DNA from: Vibrio ouci
GTDB lineage: Bacteria > Pseudomonadota > Gammaproteobacteria > Enterobacterales > Vibrionaceae
DNA: 64,000 bases
Assembly: GCF_004551525.1 (NCBI RefSeq)
Contig: NZ_SATR01000013.1
Location: 1-64,000 of the forward strand
Direction of reading: 5' to 3'
Below, one piece after another: positions 50,549 to 61,170 of this stretch (the stretch's first letter is position 1; the number at the start of each line of letters is the position of its first letter). The translations under genes were made by a program, and so were the position numbers. The notes beneath the pieces were generated by a model. That model was not told where the DNA came from. It did not search any database and was given only the letters and a program-made list of their open reading frames with translations.

Positions 50549-51760
50549 TTAAGTTCCTCGAATTGCCTCAACTCTACGCTTTTCCATCTCGGTACGAATA
50601 TCCGCACCTTTAAAGCCATCTTGGATAATGTCTTGCACATTCACCGCTAAAGCTGCCTGATAAGCGTTAGTAAAGAGCTCTCTCTGCGGGTAATCAATCT
50701 CTTCATGACCTGTTCGACCTCGGCTGTCAGCCATACAGCACAGCAGAATGTCTTCTAAGCGTTCCGGCTTGCGCCATACATCGAACTTATTGAGCACTTT
50801 GAGTTTGGTTTCAGGACGAAGCTCAGCGGCTCGATGGATATTGGAGTGCTGCTCACACACCATCAAAGCTAAATCGCGAAACTCGTTGGGAATACGCACA
50901 CGTTCACACAGCACTTTGATCAGCTTAACCCCAGTATGGCAGTGCATCTTATGGCTTGGCCATTCGGACTCTGGGGTAATGCCCTTACCTAAATCATGCA
51001 CTTGAGCAGCAAAACGCACGGCTAGAGAGTCACTTAACTTAGCCGCTTGCTCAGCTACCAGTAGGGTATGAATCCCCGTATCAATTTCAGGGTGCCACTT
51101 TTCCGGTTGAGGTACTCCAAACAGCGCATCAAGCTCTGGGAGTACAACCTTCAAGGCCCCACAATCTCGCAGCACTTTTAAAAACACCTGCGGGCTTTGG
51201 GTAGATAGAGACTTATGCCACTCCTGCCAAACACGCTCGGGAGTGAGGTGAGTTAACTCGCTAGAATCGGCGATTTCACGCATCAAATCCAACGTTTCAG
51301 CTGCAACGGTAAAACCTAAATGATCGAGCTTAGCGGCAAAGCGAGCAACACGCAGAACGCGCAGAGGATCTTCAGTAAACGCATCAGATACGTGGCGCAA
51401 TATTCGATCGCGCAGATCTTGCTGGCCATTAAAGGGGTCGATGATGTTGCCTTGCGGATCTTGCGCCATGGCATTGATAGTCAGATCGCGGCGCAGTAGG
51501 TCTTCTTCTAGAGTGACGTCAGCGGCGAAGTAACATTCAAAGCCTGTATAACCTTGGCCGACTTTTCGCTCTGTTCGAGCAAGTGCATGTTCTTCTTTTG
51601 TCTTGGGATGAAGGAATACCGGAAAATTTTTTCCTACAGCGGTGTAGTCTTTTTCTAAAAGTTCTTCAGGTGTGGAACCGACCACTACCCAGTCTCTGTC
51701 GTAGACGTTAATATTTAGCAGTTGATCGCGGACTGCGCCACCGACAAGGTATCTTCGCAC
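50549..51760 (-). CDS. cca: CCA tRNA nucleotidyltransferase
   Basis: 403 residues from GTG 51760, with AAGGGA 8-9 nt upstream; the longer ATG start at 51829 adds residues unlike the family. Adds or repairs the 3' CCA of tRNAs. The nucleotidyltransferase motif [10 protein letters not shown] near 5-14 with its DRDWV acidic pair, [10 protein letters not shown] near 91-100, and an HD phosphohydrolase motif HDLGKG near 255 mark the bacterial class II enzyme with HD domain. Divergent from gspA. Confidence 0.95.
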   Translation of the reverse strand: MRRYLVGGAVRDQLLNINVYDRDWVVVGSTPEELLEKDYTAVGKNFPVFLHPKTKEEHALARTERKVGQGYTGFECYFAADVTLEEDLLRRDLTINAMAQDPQGNIIDPFNGQQDLRDRILRHVSDAFTEDPLRVLRVARFAAKLDHLGFTVAAETLDLMREIADSSELTHLTPERVWQEWHKSLSTQSPQVFLKVLRDCGALKVVLPELDALFGVPQPEKWHPEIDTGIHTLLVAEQAAKLSDSLAVRFAAQVHDLGKGITPESEWPSHKMHCHTGVKLIKVLCERVRIPNEFRDLALMVCEQHSNIHRAAELRPETKLKVLNKFDVWRKPERLEDILLCCMADSRGRTGHEEIDYPQRELFTNAYQAALAVNVQDIIQDGFKGADIRTEMEKRRVEAIRGT

Positions 51761-51848
51761 CGAGTGATCCCTTTTCTTGATAATGCCATTGGCTAATAGT
51801 GCCAGCAATGGTACTTTTCTTAGCAGCAAATTCCCAGAGACGAGAAGT

Positions 51849-53471
51849 ATGTATCAACAACATTTTGCACTAACAGAGTTGCCATTTTCGATTGTGCCTA
51901 ACTCTCGTTTCCTTTATCAAAGCCGCCGCCATAAAGAAGCCATCTTTCAAATCCAGGCCGGTTTAGGCGAAGGCGGTGGTTTCGCCATGTTGACCGGCGA
52001 GGTCGGCACCGGAAAAACCACTATTGCTAAATCCATATTGAAAACTTTAGCAGAGACGACGCGCGCTGGGCTTATTCTTAATCCAACCTTCTCCAACATT
52101 GAGTTGCTTGAAGCGATTTGTGATGAGTTTGATTTATCCTATGAGACGAATTCATCGTTAAAGCAGCTTAATCAATATATACATCAGTTTCTTTTGGACA
52201 ATCATGCCAATGGCATTCAAACCTTATTGGTGATTGATGAAGCTCAGCATCTCTCAGCGGATGTATTAGAGCAGCTTCGCTTACTGACCAACTTAGAAAC
52301 AGATAATCATAAACTTCTCAAAGTCCTCTTGATTGGCCAGCCAGAGCTGCAACAAAAGCTCAAAATGCCCCAGTTGAGGCAGTTAGCTCAGCGCATGACT
52401 GGGCGATACCATTTATTGCCGCTCAATCAGGATGAAACGCGAGACTATATTAAGTTTCGACTGACGTTAGCAGGTGGTTCTCCGGAATTATTTAATGCTC
52501 AATCTATCAAGTATATTGCCCGCCAAACCCATGGCATTCCTCGTCTGATTAACTTGGTTTGTGATGCGAGCCTAAAGCAAGCCTACAGTTTGGGTGAGGC
52601 TCAGCCTTCTACTTCGACGGTACAAACCGCCTGCGATAATGTGATGAGCTTTCAAACTGGCTCGGTACCACTTACGACAGGTAGAGCGTCGACAAAGACT
52701 TCTAGCCACACCTCACTGGTTGCTTCACTACTTATTGGTGCTCTACTTGCTGGCGGCGCTTATTGGTATACGCCCACATTGGCAGCTCCATGGGTAGAGC
52801 AATCAATCAAGCAGCAATACCCTCAGGTTGAAAATATCGAACAGCGCAACTTAACGTTCAGTAGTGAGTTAAAGGCGATTCTTAACCGAGGGATAGGTCA
52901 AGAAGCGGCAGTGGCGGATTTATACAAGTTGTGGGGCTATCGAGCATCGGTTCTCGATCAGCTATGCCTCAATAACGATGATGTGCTGTTTCGTTGTCAG
53001 CTTGATCAAGCGAGCTTAGATGAATTAGTTCAAGCCAATCGCCCGGTGGTATTGAGCTTGCTGATTGATGGCCAACCACGCTTTGCGATTCTCTATTCAG
53101 TATCCGGTAATCAAGTCGAACTACTGGTTAAAGACCAACTGGTTACTTTTGACCGCCAATGGCTCGGCTCTATTTGGCAGGGGCAATATCGCCACATCTG
53201 GCAAAGTTATTGGAGTGAGACATTAAAGCAAGGTATGAGTGGTGGTGAGATAGCGCAGTTGGATAAAGCGCTGTCGCAAGTACTAGGTGAGCCAGAGTCG
53301 GCAAGCGAACGTTTTGATTCAGAGGTCAAACGCAAGGTAGAGCTATTCCAACGTTGGCAAGGGTTATCGGTTGATGGGATTGCAGGGAAGAAGACTCTAC
53401 GTCTACTTGAGGAGTTATCTCAGCAAGATGCGCCAACCTTAGAACGCCTAGAGGAGAAATCAAATGTCTAA
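51849..53471 (+). CDS. gspA: Type II secretion accessory ATPase GspA/ExeA
   Basis: 540 residues from ATG 51849 (an upstream in-frame start at 51777 overlaps the cca promoter region). AAA ATPase domain: Walker [10 protein letters not shown] at 50-58, Walker [11 protein letters not shown] near 127-136. A membrane span is near 295-315. The periplasmic part has a C39-like region and a C-terminal peptidoglycan-binding domain (about 470-525, [17 protein letters not shown]). With GspB it helps the secretin pass and assemble in the peptidoglycan (known for Aeromonas ExeAB). Divergent from cca, as in V. cholerae. Confidence 0.92.
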   Translation: MYQQHFALTELPFSIVPNSRFLYQSRRHKEAIFQIQAGLGEGGGFAMLTGEVGTGKTTIAKSILKTLAETTRAGLILNPTFSNIELLEAICDEFDLSYETNSSLKQLNQYIHQFLLDNHANGIQTLLVIDEAQHLSADVLEQLRLLTNLETDNHKLLKVLLIGQPELQQKLKMPQLRQLAQRMTGRYHLLPLNQDETRDYIKFRLTLAGGSPELFNAQSIKYIARQTHGIPRLINLVCDASLKQAYSLGEAQPSTSTVQTACDNVMSFQTGSVPLTTGRASTKTSSHTSLVASLLIGALLAGGAYWYTPTLAAPWVEQSIKQQYPQVENIEQRNLTFSSELKAILNRGIGQEAAVADLYKLWGYRASVLDQLCLNNDDVLFRCQLDQASLDELVQANRPVVLSLLIDGQPRFAILYSVSGNQVELLVKDQLVTFDRQWLGSIWQGQYRHIWQSYWSETLKQGMSGGEIAQLDKALSQVLGEPESASERFDSEVKRKVELFQRWQGLSVDGIAGKKTLRLLEELSQQDAPTLERLEEKSNV

Positions 53472-54222
53472 AGTGATGCAAGCTCTAGAGCACTCAGAAC
53501 GTCGCCATAAAGCCTTTGATTCTACACAGCAGTATGGTCAGCAAGTATCGTCTCAGCCGCTACGTGCGACAAACAAGCTGGCATGTATACTGGCGATAAC
53601 GCTACCGCCACTGTTTGTAGCTGGGGGAGTGGCATATCAAACCTACGACAATTACAAATCCCAATGGTTGTCGAATAATGTTGCTCAAACGACGGTGGTG
53701 AATGTACCGTCTGAGTTTACCGTTGCAGCAGCGCCAGCGCTTGGTGAGCTGAAGAGCACTTATAAGGCACCTGTGATAGTGAGTGACTCGGAGTACCAAT
53801 ATAGTGAACAATCGACTAGCTCAGAAGTCGCTGATGTCGCAAGTACAAACAGTGATGAGATGCCGAGCGATGACTTGCTAAAAGGGCTCGATTTGTCAGC
53901 GCTATCACCGGAGTTGGCGCAGCGTTTTGAGTCGGCTTTATCGAGTCAGCCGAGCAAGAATAATGAGCCAACAAGTGACGTGAGCAATTTAGCCCAGGAT
54001 GCCCAGCAGTGGTATGGCAAGTTGCCAGCATTGAACTTTCAAACTCATGTTTACTCAAGCAAGGAGAGTAAACGTTGGGTGAAAATCAATGGTACCGAGT
54101 ATGGACAGGGGGATTGGATTAATGACGATCTGCAGTTAGTCGCCATTGAACAGCAGTCTTGCTTAGTGCGTTTTAAAGGCGAAGAAGTCGAGATACCGGC
54201 TTTGTATGATTGGCAGGGCTAA
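53464..54222 (+). CDS. gspB: Type II secretion protein GspB/ExeB
   Basis: 252 residues, overlapping gspA by 8 bp. N-terminal cytoplasmic tail ([16 protein letters not shown]), a membrane span at about 40-58, a low-complexity Ser/Glu linker (about 80-160), and a periplasmic GspB domain (about 175-250) with LPALNFQTHVYSSKESKRW and a Cys near 240. Forms a complex with GspA to guide secretin assembly. The main gsp C-N operon is not in this window. Confidence 0.92.
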   Translation: MSKVMQALEHSERRHKAFDSTQQYGQQVSSQPLRATNKLACILAITLPPLFVAGGVAYQTYDNYKSQWLSNNVAQTTVVNVPSEFTVAAAPALGELKSTYKAPVIVSDSEYQYSEQSTSSEVADVASTNSDEMPSDDLLKGLDLSALSPELAQRFESALSSQPSKNNEPTSDVSNLAQDAQQWYGKLPALNFQTHVYSSKESKRWVKINGTEYGQGDWINDDLQLVAIEQQSCLVRFKGEEVEIPALYDWQG

Positions 54223-54248
54223 GGGCGAGTAGGGAATAGCGAAGAGAT

Positions 54249-54279
54249 AAAAAAGGTCACCGACGTGGTGACCTTTTTA
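54249..54279. terminator. Bidirectional terminator between gspB and the SH3 protein gene
   Basis: AAAAAAGGTCACC-GACGT-GGTGACCTTTTT; strong stem with A/T tracts on both sides. Confidence 0.87.
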
Positions 54280-54301
54280 GATTCTAAACTTTGTGTCTTG
54301 C

Positions 54302-54913
54302 TTATGCCCAACCTGATGGCGAGCGTTTTCTGCGTGGCATGATATGTGGAAGAATCAGGCCAAGTAGAAGGCCGATACCTGCTACACCGCCACCGTACAT
54401 GAAGTACTTGAGTAGAAGGTCGTCTTTCTGTGTATCTAGCTTAGCACGCAGTTTACGAACTTCTTCTTGTGATGCTGATAGCTGTTGGCTCATTTCACTG
54501 TAGCCTTGCTCTAGCTCACCGATCTGGCGGTTACGCGTTTCTAGAGAGTCAACAAGGCCCGCTTTTTCTTGGTCTGCACTTGAGCGAGCATTGTTTAGCT
54601 TCGCTTTTACTTCAGATAGCTCTTTCTCAAGCTTAGGTAGGCGCAGTGCCATGCTTTCTTGATTAGTAACAAAGCGGCTTTCTACCCAACCTTTACGGCC
54701 TTTATTGTCTTGAACCTGAGTATATCCAGTATCTTTATTGCTTGTCAGCAGTCTCACTTTATCGCCAGCATCAACGCTACCGATAATACGGAACTGATTA
54801 CTTGGGCCAGCGTGCATGTAAGTGAACAGCTTATCTGAGATATAACGGTCTTGGGCGAATGCCGCAGGTACAGCTAGCATTGATGCTAAAACTAAGCAAA
54901 CCAGTTTTTTCAC
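54302..54913 (-). CDS. ygiM: YgiM-like SH3-domain membrane protein
   Basis: 203 residues. Signal peptide (cleavage near AFA, residue 20), bacterial SH3 domain (about 24-90, with YMHAGPSNQFRIIGSV), a coiled coil (about 92-160, LEKELSEVKAKLNNA), a C-terminal membrane span (about 167-187) and a basic tail PRRKR. This is the TIGR04211 / YgiM architecture. SH3b domains bind peptidoglycan or peptides; no function is established for this family. It is monocistronic. Confidence 0.88.
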   Translation of the reverse strand: MKKLVCLVLASMLAVPAAFAQDRYISDKLFTYMHAGPSNQFRIIGSVDAGDKVRLLTSNKDTGYTQVQDNKGRKGWVESRFVTNQESMALRLPKLEKELSEVKAKLNNARSSADQEKAGLVDSLETRNRQIGELEQGYSEMSQQLSASQEEVRKLRAKLDTQKDDLLLKYFMYGGGVAGIGLLLGLILPHIMPRRKRSPSGWA

Positions 54914-55009
54914 GGTAAATCCTTTAACAGTCTAAAAGGGTGGGAAAGCCACAACCCCAAATCTTGAATTTTTCTAAGGTCAAATAGTAAGTAGTTTCTA
55001 ATCTGACTG

Positions 55010-55040
55010 CAACAAAGAAGGGAGGCTAAGCCTCCCTTTC
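55010..55040 (-). terminator. Terminator of the pitA transcript
   Basis: Read on the minus strand, AAAGGGAGGC-TTA-GCCTCCCTT is followed by CTTTGTT, 54 nt after the pitA stop. Confidence 0.75.
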
Positions 55041-55093
55041 TGCGGTTTTGAGCCAATAATGACAGTGAGTTTACATATCACTGTCAAAATTGA

Positions 55094-56353
55094 TTAAGAA
55101 AACATTGCTTGGATTCCGTAGAAGAATACCACTGCCAGTAGTGCACCAGCAGGTAGAGTCACAATCCAAGAAGCGACGATGTTACGTACAACGCCTAGGT
55201 TTAGAGCTGCGATACCGCGAGCAAAACCAACACCTAGAACCGCACCAACTAGTGTCTGTGTCGTAGAGATAGGTAGACCAGTACCTGACGCTAATACAAC
55301 CGTACATGCTGTTGCAAGCTGAGCGGCAAAGCCACGGCTAGGAGTCAGTTCAGTGATACCAGTACCAACGGTCGCCATTACTTTATGACCTAGAGTTGCT
55401 AGACCAACAACGATACCAAAACCACCTAGTGGTAGAATCCACCAAGCGATAGTGCTCTTACCGGTGATTTCACCCATGTGCTCCACAGTCGATACCACTG
55501 CAGATAGAGGACCGATCGCGTTAGCTACATCGTTAGAGCCGTGTGCAAATGCCATCGCACACGCTGTGATAACCATTAGCACACTGAAGATGCCTTCAAC
55601 ACCAGCGAAACCGTGGTCGTCTTCGCGGTTAGAGAATTTCTTCTGAATGTATAGGTAACCACCAACCATCACTAGAGCAGAAACAGCCGCTGCCCACATC
55701 CACGCTTCACCATTAGATAGGTGAAGACCAACGTGCTTAAGGCCTTTCTTGATGGTTACCAGTGCGATAACCATAGTGGTGATGAACATGTATACAGGTA
55801 CAAAGCGCTTTGCGTTAAATAGCGGTTTTTCTGTGTCGAAGATAAGGCGCTGGGCGCTGACAAAGATAACATATGCAAAGAAACCTGAGATAACTGGGGT
55901 AATAATCCAGCTACCAACGATACCTTGAACTGAGCCCCAGTCCACTGCTTCTGTACCAACAGATACACACGCAAAACCGATGATTGCACCGATGATTGAG
56001 TGAGTGGTTGATACTGGCCAGCCCATGTAAGACGCAAGCAGTAGCCATGTACCCGCTGCAAGTAGAGCTGACATCATACCGAAGACAAGAACGTCTGGTT
56101 GATGAGCGAATAGGGACGTTTCAATTACGCCTTTACGGATAGTGTCGGTTACTTCACCACCTGCTAAATATGCACCAGCAAATTCAAAGATCATCGCGAT
56201 GATGATCGCTTGTTTTACTGTTAAAGCTTTTGAACCTACAGATGTACCCATCGCATTGGCTACATCATTTGCGCCAATACCGATCGCCATCAGAAAACCG
56301 AAAGCTGCTGCAATAATAATCAGGACAGTGCCGTAGTTCGCAAGGATATCCAT
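55094..56353 (-). CDS. pitA: Low-affinity inorganic phosphate transporter Pit
   Basis: 419 residues from ATG 56353 (MDILANYG; the upstream start at 56398 adds a Cys-rich stretch outside the family). About ten membrane helices. The duplicated PHO4 signature is visible twice: GANDVANAMGTSVGS near 23-37 and HGSNDVANAIGPLSA near 252-266. Imports metal-phosphate with protons. The DUF47 gene 113-133 bp upstream on the same strand is its usual partner. Confidence 0.94.
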   Translation of the reverse strand: MDILANYGTVLIIIAAAFGFLMAIGIGANDVANAMGTSVGSKALTVKQAIIIAMIFEFAGAYLAGGEVTDTIRKGVIETSLFAHQPDVLVFGMMSALLAAGTWLLLASYMGWPVSTTHSIIGAIIGFACVSVGTEAVDWGSVQGIVGSWIITPVISGFFAYVIFVSAQRLIFDTEKPLFNAKRFVPVYMFITTMVIALVTIKKGLKHVGLHLSNGEAWMWAAAVSALVMVGGYLYIQKKFSNREDDHGFAGVEGIFSVLMVITACAMAFAHGSNDVANAIGPLSAVVSTVEHMGEITGKSTIAWWILPLGGFGIVVGLATLGHKVMATVGTGITELTPSRGFAAQLATACTVVLASGTGLPISTTQTLVGAVLGVGFARGIAALNLGVVRNIVASWIVTLPAGALLAVVFFYGIQAMFS

Positions 56354-56485
56354 CGTAATACCTAGTTGTTGATAACAAGCGGAGCAAAATTTAAGCACGA
56401 CAAAACCCCTTCAGCGAGTCAGTATTTATCGCCTATAAGGGGTGTGAACTAAGTTAGATGCTCTTCGTTATTTGGTTAACTTATT

Positions 56486-57166
56486 TTATGAGCGAGACAA
56501 CATTACTTCCAGACGCGCACCAACACGTTGCGCCTGATCAGCAATACCACCTACCCACTCTAGAATTTTGTAAAGGAACATCACATCAATAGGATTTAGA
56601 TCCGCTTCGATAGCCATTAATTGCTGGCGAAGTTGAATCTGCATCGCGTCTGTGTCGTCCTCAATCACATCCAGTTGATGGATCATTTCAGCCACAAGTG
56701 TTACTTCACGGCCTTTAAATCCAGTTTCCAATAACTCATCAAGCTCATTGATAACTTTTTGCGCTTGCTCAGCTGCGTCTAAACAACGTTTAACATACGC
56801 AATGAAGTTTTCTTGAAGAGGTGCAGGGATAGTCAATTGACGGCCATAAACACGACCAGCAATATCTTTTGCAAGGTTTGCTAGTTTGTCTTGCTGTGTT
56901 AGTAGTTCCAACATGTCACTACGGTCCACAGGCATAAACAAACCACGAGGAAGTTTAAGACGAATTTCGCGCTTAAGAACGTCGGCTTCTTTCTCTAGAT
57001 GAGAAATTTGTGAACGGATTTCAGATGCTTTCTCCCAGTCACCCTTTGAACTGACTTCAAAGAAGTTAACTAGGTGCGAGCAACATTCGTTTACACACAC
57101 AACGTGGCGCTGCAAAGGTTTAATAGGGGACTTTGCAAATAACCCCATAATTGTATTTACTGGCAT
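56486..57166 (-). CDS. DUF47/TIGR00153 PhoU-like accessory protein of Pit
   Basis: 226 residues from ATG 57166 (or 228 from 57172). All-helical PhoU-like fold, with E/D-rich helices near SDMLELLTQQDKLANLAKDIAG (60-80) and DVIEDDTDAMQIQLRQQL. The family co-occurs with Pit transporters and is thought to regulate them or bind metals. It is first in the pitA transcript, as is usual. Confidence 0.88.
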   Translation of the reverse strand: MPVNTIMGLFAKSPIKPLQRHVVCVNECCSHLVNFFEVSSKGDWEKASEIRSQISHLEKEADVLKREIRLKLPRGLFMPVDRSDMLELLTQQDKLANLAKDIAGRVYGRQLTIPAPLQENFIAYVKRCLDAAEQAQKVINELDELLETGFKGREVTLVAEMIHQLDVIEDDTDAMQIQLRQQLMAIEADLNPIDVMFLYKILEWVGGIADQAQRVGARLEVMLSRS

Positions 57167-57372
57167 GGTCATTCAACCCAATTAATATAACCTAAAAACT
57201 AACATACACCATTTCATGGCGAAATGTTGAACGATGGCTATAAAGGCGCGCATGTTAACCCATTAAATCACTCATTAAAACTGTTTTAGATCATCATTGG
57301 GGCGATATTTCTTTCTTGCCGAGTAAGAAAATAGGCAATATCCTGTCTCTATCTGCTTTGAAAGGTATAACT

Positions 57373-58890
57373 ATGGAAACCGAGATAGAACTGAAGTTTT
57401 TTGTTTCTCCCGATTTTTCAGAGACTTTACGTCAAAAAATTTCTGAAACCAAAGTACTTCAGCATAGCTGTCGAGAGCTTGGTAACACCTACTTTGATAC
57501 GCCAGATAACTGGCTGCGCCAACATGATATTGGCATGCGTATTCGCCGTTGTGATGATGTTTATGTACAGACCGTCAAGACGGCAGGCCGCGTTGTAGCA
57601 GGTTTGCATCAAAGACCGGAATACAACGCAGAGCATGACGGCAATGAACCTGACCTTACTTTGCACCCAGAAGATATCTGGCCGAAAGGTAAAGAGATAG
57701 CGACGCTCCAGTCGGAATTACAACCACTATTTTCTACTAACTTTACTCGTGAACAATGGCTGATTGGTATGCCTGATGGCAGCCAGGTTGAAGTCGCGTT
57801 TGATCAAGGTAAAGTCGAAGCAAATGGTCAGGAAGATCCGATTTGTGAGGTGGAACTGGAGCTGAAATCTGGTCAAACCGATGCTCTATTTACTTTAGCG
57901 CGCCTTTTCTGTGAACAGGGCGGTATGCGCCTTGGCAATTTAAGTAAAGCGGCAAAAGGGTACCGACTGGCGATGGGCTATACCGGTGATAAAGTGAAAC
58001 CGCTCGCCTTAGTTGATACCCATAGAAGAGACAGCGTTGAATCTTGCTTTATTAATTCATTAGAGCATGCCCTTTCCCATTGGCATTATCATGAGCAAAT
58101 CTACTCAGAGCGTGACTCAATAGAAGCCGTGCATGAGATCAAACACTCAATTAGTTTTATTCGCCAAATCTTAACCGTATATGGTGGCGTGGTTCCGCGT
58201 CGTGCAAGTGCTATTTTGCGTCAGGAGCTGAAGTGGTTAGAGCAAGATCTTGAATGGCTCAATGACTATGAGTATTTAGAAGATCTGCTTGATGATAAAG
58301 GCCATGCGCTGCGTAAGTTAGATGCGCGCAAGTTCCTTGTCAGTGAACTTAAACAGATTGAAGAGCAGCTACCGAGTCGAGAGCAAATTCTTGAACTGCT
58401 CAATTCATCTCGTTACACCGGTTTATTGCTAGACTTGAGCCGCTGGATTTTAACTCGTGGCTGGCAACCATTTTTAGACGATAAGTCACGTGAAAAAATG
58501 GCGCTCAACGTTGAACACTTTTCTGTTCAGCAACTTGATAGAACTTGGGCAGAATTGATGGAAGCGTTCCCGCCAGAGCGCAATTTAACCAGCCAAGATT
58601 ACATCGAGCAGCAATACCGTTTGATGCGCAATCTCTATACAGGTGTCAGTTTTGCCAGCCTGTACGATTTTGATGAGCGTGATAGCTTCCGTTTACCTTG
58701 GAGTGACTTACTTCACGGTACCGACGATCTATTGAAGCTTAGAACGTTAGCTAAGTTAGTCGATAAGCTAGAAGGTGAGGAGCGAGAGCAGCTTGAACGT
58801 TGGTTAGCTCGCCAAGAAAGCTCGATTCTCCATGCCATGGAGCAAACACGAGTGATCTGTATCGAAGCTGAACCTTATTGGCAGGACTAA
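57373..58890 (+). CDS. ygiF: Inorganic triphosphatase (CYTH-CHAD)
   Basis: 505 residues from ATG 57373 (preceded by AAAGG). N-terminal CYTH domain (about 1-195) begins METEIELKFFV, with the triphosphate-tunnel EXEXK signature at 2-7 and YVQTVKTAG near 63-71. The C-terminal CHAD domain (about 215-500) has HEIKHSISFIRQIL near 255-268. E. coli YgiF hydrolyses inorganic triphosphate; CHAD domains bind polyphosphate. Next to pit and glnE; in E. coli ygiF is also immediately upstream of glnE. Confidence 0.93.
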   Translation: METEIELKFFVSPDFSETLRQKISETKVLQHSCRELGNTYFDTPDNWLRQHDIGMRIRRCDDVYVQTVKTAGRVVAGLHQRPEYNAEHDGNEPDLTLHPEDIWPKGKEIATLQSELQPLFSTNFTREQWLIGMPDGSQVEVAFDQGKVEANGQEDPICEVELELKSGQTDALFTLARLFCEQGGMRLGNLSKAAKGYRLAMGYTGDKVKPLALVDTHRRDSVESCFINSLEHALSHWHYHEQIYSERDSIEAVHEIKHSISFIRQILTVYGGVVPRRASAILRQELKWLEQDLEWLNDYEYLEDLLDDKGHALRKLDARKFLVSELKQIEEQLPSREQILELLNSSRYTGLLLDLSRWILTRGWQPFLDDKSREKMALNVEHFSVQQLDRTWAELMEAFPPERNLTSQDYIEQQYRLMRNLYTGVSFASLYDFDERDSFRLPWSDLLHGTDDLLKLRTLAKLVDKLEGEEREQLERWLARQESSILHAMEQTRVICIEAEPYWQD

Positions 58891-58902
58891 CAGCCAGTGA
58901 AT

Positions 58903-58932
58903 TAAAATGGGAGCCTTAGGGCTCCCGTTTTG
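58903..58932. terminator. Bidirectional terminator between ygiF and the K+ channel gene
   Basis: AAAATGGGAGCC-TTA-GGGCTCCCGTTTT; the potassium channel stop codon lies in the loop. Confidence 0.8.
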
Positions 58933-59686
58933 TATTGCTCTCTTTTTGTCTTTCTAGTCTATCTAAGCGCGTTAATATTTCGTCTTGTTTTTCAACCAGC
59001 TCTTGCAGTAGGCGTTCTTTGTTTTCTGAACGGGTGGTTTGTACTTTCGATGGCGAGGTAATCATCGACGTGACCAGTCCCGAGATCATACCAAATAAGC
59101 CAACACCACAGATGATTAACCCCGCAGCAATAATTCGTCCTGCGTCCGTTACTGGGTAGTGATCACCATAGCCAACGGTAGAAATCGTTACTAACGCCCA
59201 CCACATTGCATCACCGCCACTATGAATGTTGGCATCCGGTGATTGACCTTCGAGAAATAGCATCATGCTTGAACCTGCGGTTAATAGGATCACCATCAGC
59301 AGTAAGATCGAAGCCAATGTGGTTTCGTGTTTATTCTTTAGTAATTGCCTAATAACGCTACGGCTTGAGCGAATAACCAAGATCACTCGCAAAATTGAAA
59401 ATAGCCGCGCATAGCGCAAAGGTTCGATCATCGGCAGGCTCGCAACAAAGTCGATCCAGTGACGTTTCATAAATTGCACACGATCTGCAGCGCGGATCAA
59501 ATCTATGCTCAACTGGAGGATAAATATGCTACAGATAATAAAGTCTAAGCCGATAAGGACTTGTCGAGTTTCTGGGCGCAACGGAAAAAACAACAAGCCT
59601 GAGATCACAATTAGCGCCATAAAAGACAAGATTAGTGACAGCAAGCTCATCGGCTTAGTGTCGTCTTTGATATTATTCTTTTTCAT
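58916..59686 (-). CDS. Voltage-gated-type potassium channel
   Basis: 256 residues from ATG 59686 (the longer frame starts with TTG). Six membrane helices (S1-S6) with an S4-like basic helix, LFSILRVILVIRSSRSVIR, near 95-113. The pore helix and selectivity filter TVGYGD are at 170-175. A C-terminal coiled coil (about 225-250, LLQELVEKQDEILTRLDRLE) would mediate tetramerisation. No RCK domain. Convergent with ygiF and divergent from the chemoreceptor gene. Confidence 0.9.
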   Translation of the reverse strand: MKKNNIKDDTKPMSLLSLILSFMALIVISGLLFFPLRPETRQVLIGLDFIICSIFILQLSIDLIRAADRVQFMKRHWIDFVASLPMIEPLRYARLFSILRVILVIRSSRSVIRQLLKNKHETTLASILLLMVILLTAGSSMMLFLEGQSPDANIHSGGDAMWWALVTISTVGYGDHYPVTDAGRIIAAGLIICGVGLFGMISGLVTSMITSPSKVQTTRSENKERLLQELVEKQDEILTRLDRLERQKESNTKREP

Positions 59687-59795
59687 ACGAGGCTCGAAAT
59701 AAATAACAAATACCTTAGATATCAACGGTAGTCGGGCTTAGGTGCCAGATGCGGTTCTAGGCACACAATATATAAGACTTAGTGGAGAAGTAACA

Positions 59796-61052
59796 ATGAC
59801 CAAACTGGCATTTAAACCATGGGAGCGAGTGATCACGGATATTCGCTTAGTCCCAAAAATGGTGATGCTAATGGTGTTCAGTACCCTGCTGATCATCTCA
59901 AAGCAGTTGTGGGATGCGAGCACTTTTTACGATGCCTTATTGGCAGCGACACAAAGTGTAGAAGTTGCTCAAGAGCATTATGAGGCCTATTTGGTCCAAG
60001 TGGCTTGGCAAACAGGATTACTGATAGTGGTGTTTGTCGCACTGCTAATGTTTGCTGCGCGAGTCATGCTTCGCCAAACTCAATACCTGAGTGATTCAAT
60101 CAGAACAATGGCAGAAAAAGATCTCTCTGTACCAATCGAAATGGTCTGTAAAGATGAGTACGGTGATGTTGCGCGTGAGCTGGAAAAGACGCGTGTACAA
60201 CTGCAAGAGATGATCAAGCTACAAGTTGATGCTTCTCAAGAGCTTGCTGGTCTGACAGAGGTAATGACTTTAAGCATGTCAGAGACTAAAGAGTCAGCTC
60301 AAGAAGAGTTTAATGAGATTGATCAGCTTGCGACTGCAATGAGTGAAATGACCTCTACGGTACAAACGGTCGCTGACCATGCGCAAAATGCCTCAACGTT
60401 AACAGAGCAGGCCTCAACGCAAGCAGCGACAGGTCAACGTTTTGTCCAAGATACCGTGCAAAAAATCAGTGAGTTATCGAAAGATATTTCTGCATCAGCC
60501 CAAGCGGTTAATGAAGTCGAAGACAGTGTTGGTTCAATTGGTAGTGTGGTGGGCACCATCCAAGGTATTTCTGAGCAAACTAACTTACTGGCATTAAACG
60601 CAGCGATTGAAGCAGCACGTGCTGGTGAGGCGGGTCGCGGCTTTGCCGTGGTTGCTGATGAAGTACGTAACCTAGCTCAGCGTACCCAGCAGGCAACGGT
60701 TGAGATTCAAGATATGATCACTAAGCTGCAAACTAGCGCGAATTCAGCGGTAGAGCTGATGGAAAAGAGTGTGGTTGAGGCCGCAGAGGGCGTTGATCTT
60801 GTGACCAATGCAGGCAGCGAGTTAGATGGCATTGTTGGTCAGGTTAATCAGATCAATGACATGAACTTCCAAATTGCTACTGCGGCAGGTCAGCAAAGCA
60901 GCGTCGCAGAAGAGATGAACCTGAATCTAACCAATGTTCGCGAGTTGGTTGAAGCCTCTGTAACGGTAGTATCAGAGCTGTTAGAAACGTCTGAACTAAT
61001 GCAGCAAAATGCCGAAGAGCTAGATAAGAAGATTACCTCGTTCCGAGTCTGA
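59796..61052 (+). CDS. Methyl-accepting chemotaxis protein
   Basis: 418 residues from ATG 59796 (GGAGAAG 7-8 nt upstream). Two membrane spans (about 25-45 and 70-90) with only a short, about 30-residue periplasmic loop, then HAMP (about 92-145) and the signalling domain (about 170-418). The hairpin tip [18 protein letters not shown] and the block [18 protein letters not shown] are at about 270-305. The tiny sensory loop suggests cytoplasmic, membrane or partner-derived input. Followed by a strong terminator before glnE. Confidence 0.92.
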   Translation: MTKLAFKPWERVITDIRLVPKMVMLMVFSTLLIISKQLWDASTFYDALLAATQSVEVAQEHYEAYLVQVAWQTGLLIVVFVALLMFAARVMLRQTQYLSDSIRTMAEKDLSVPIEMVCKDEYGDVARELEKTRVQLQEMIKLQVDASQELAGLTEVMTLSMSETKESAQEEFNEIDQLATAMSEMTSTVQTVADHAQNASTLTEQASTQAATGQRFVQDTVQKISELSKDISASAQAVNEVEDSVGSIGSVVGTIQGISEQTNLLALNAAIEAARAGEAGRGFAVVADEVRNLAQRTQQATVEIQDMITKLQTSANSAVELMEKSVVEAAEGVDLVTNAGSELDGIVGQVNQINDMNFQIATAAGQQSSVAEEMNLNLTNVRELVEASVTVVSELLETSELMQQNAEELDKKITSFRV

Positions 61053-61075
61053 TAATTGGCTAACTCTTTAATAAT

Positions 61076-61106
61076 GCGCCCACTAATTGCTAGTGGGCGT
61101 TTTTTA
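61076..61106 (+). terminator. Terminator after the chemoreceptor gene
   Basis: GCGCCCACTA-ATTGC-TAGTGGGCG then T6, 24 nt after the stop. Confidence 0.87.
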
Positions 61107-61170
61107 TTGGTTTAAGTCTGGTATAAATAGTCCATAACCTTTCAAAGGCTTATCGAAACAAGGAAGAATC

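Noticed and set aside
54223..54248. GAGTAGGGAATAG after gspB as another palindromic repeat copy
   Set aside because: Only about 12 bases match the repeat family, with no further blocks or palindrome.
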